DNA from: Bordetella parapertussis
GTDB lineage: Bacteria > Pseudomonadota > Gammaproteobacteria > Burkholderiales > SG8-39
Direction: 5' to 3'
Length of the DNA: 7,098 bases
NCBI GenBank assembly: GCA_945906975.1
Contig: CAMDRY010000162.1
Span: forward strand, 1-7,098
Below, one piece after another: positions 7,028-7,098 of this stretch (the stretch's first letter is position 1; each line of letters opens with the position of its first letter). The translations under genes were made by a program, and so were the position numbers. The notes beneath the pieces were generated by a model. It had not been told where the DNA came from and ran no database searches. It saw only the letters and a program-made list of their open reading frames with translations.

Positions 7028-7082
7028 TTCCGCAATGATTCCGTAACTGTTCCGTGATTGTTCCGTAATTGTTCCTCGCAGC
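7028..7082. repeat. Tandem 11-bp repeats upstream of fusA
   Basis: On the plus strand TTCC begins at 7028, 7039, 7050, 7061 and 7072, an exact 11-bp period. The three best units fit TTCCGTRAYTG; the first is TTCCGCAATGA and the fifth keeps only TTCC. On the minus, fusA-sense, strand the unit is CAATTACGGAA. The period is close to one helical turn, so the sites would line up on one DNA face, as in arrays for a DNA-binding regulator. No known operator is recognised. Confidence 0.75.
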
Positions 7083-7098
7083 GCGGCATTTTACTTCA

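Larger units (their letters stand above)
6845..7098. other. Non-coding region upstream of fusA
   Basis: These 254 bases hold the fusA ribosome binding site, the GC palindrome and the 11-bp repeats. I find no convincing -35/-10 pair close to fusA. The end of a neighbouring gene is not visible. A 53-codon minus-strand frame opens at the ATG at 7089 and runs through the repeats, but it resembles nothing I know and is not called. Confidence 0.6.

Noticed and set aside
7028..7082. CRISPR array
   Set aside because: The period is 11 bp with no spacers; CRISPR repeats are longer and separated by unique spacers.
6925..7089. 53-codon minus-strand frame through the 11-bp repeats (ATG at 7089)
   Set aside because: No Shine-Dalgarno, no resemblance, and an 11-base period breaks frame so the repeats do not encode a repeated peptide.
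7088..7093. TAAAAT as a fusA promoter -10 on the minus strand
   Set aside because: Its -35 would lie outside the window and it would give a leader of about 240 bases; left as a suggestion only.

Overview
The window is GC-rich chromosomal DNA of a proteobacterium. Protein character points to a betaproteobacterium or close relative: a YheS-type ABC-F protein resembling E. coli YheS, a bacterial family I pyrophosphatase and an RhlE-type DEAD-box helicase. The lineage is inferred from remembered family resemblance; no search was run. All genes are housekeeping or translation/RNA related. I see no insertion sequence, phage, CRISPR, toxin or defence gene, tRNA or rRNA.

Layout from left to right. 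(1) 3-272, minus: the first 90 codons of inorganic pyrophosphatase (ppa), running off the left edge. (2) 282-1772, minus: an RhlE-type DEAD-box RNA helicase directly upstream of ppa, 9 bases between them, so probably one transcript rhlE-ppa. (3) 1773-2048: a divergent control region with an extended -10 for rhlE, three tandem 9-bp repeats in the rhlE leader, and a perfect TATAAT for the gene on the other strand. (4) 2049-3950, plus: a 633-residue ABC-F ATPase of the YheS type with a TTG start. (5) 3951-4074: a convergent junction with two perfect 8-bp stem-loops and a duplicated decamer. (6) 4075-4599, minus: an unrecognised 174-residue protein, possibly from a leaderless mRNA. (7) 4654-4687: a strong intrinsic terminator. 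(8) 4715-6844, minus: elongation factor G of a non-standard type, with about five extra residues in switch I and no str-operon neighbours next to it. (9) 6845-7098: a non-coding leader/upstream region with a GC palindrome and four to five tandem 11-bp repeats.

Three genes act on RNA or ribosomes: EF-G moves the ribosome, ABC-F proteins of this kind bind the ribosomal E site, and RhlE-type helicases remodel rRNA and structured RNA. Pyrophosphatase removes PPi made by tRNA charging and RNA/DNA synthesis. No new multi-gene system is evident. The items most worth a second look are the divergent stand-alone EF-G, the short tandem-repeat arrays in the rhlE leader and upstream of fusA, and the start-stop overlap at the ABC-F start.
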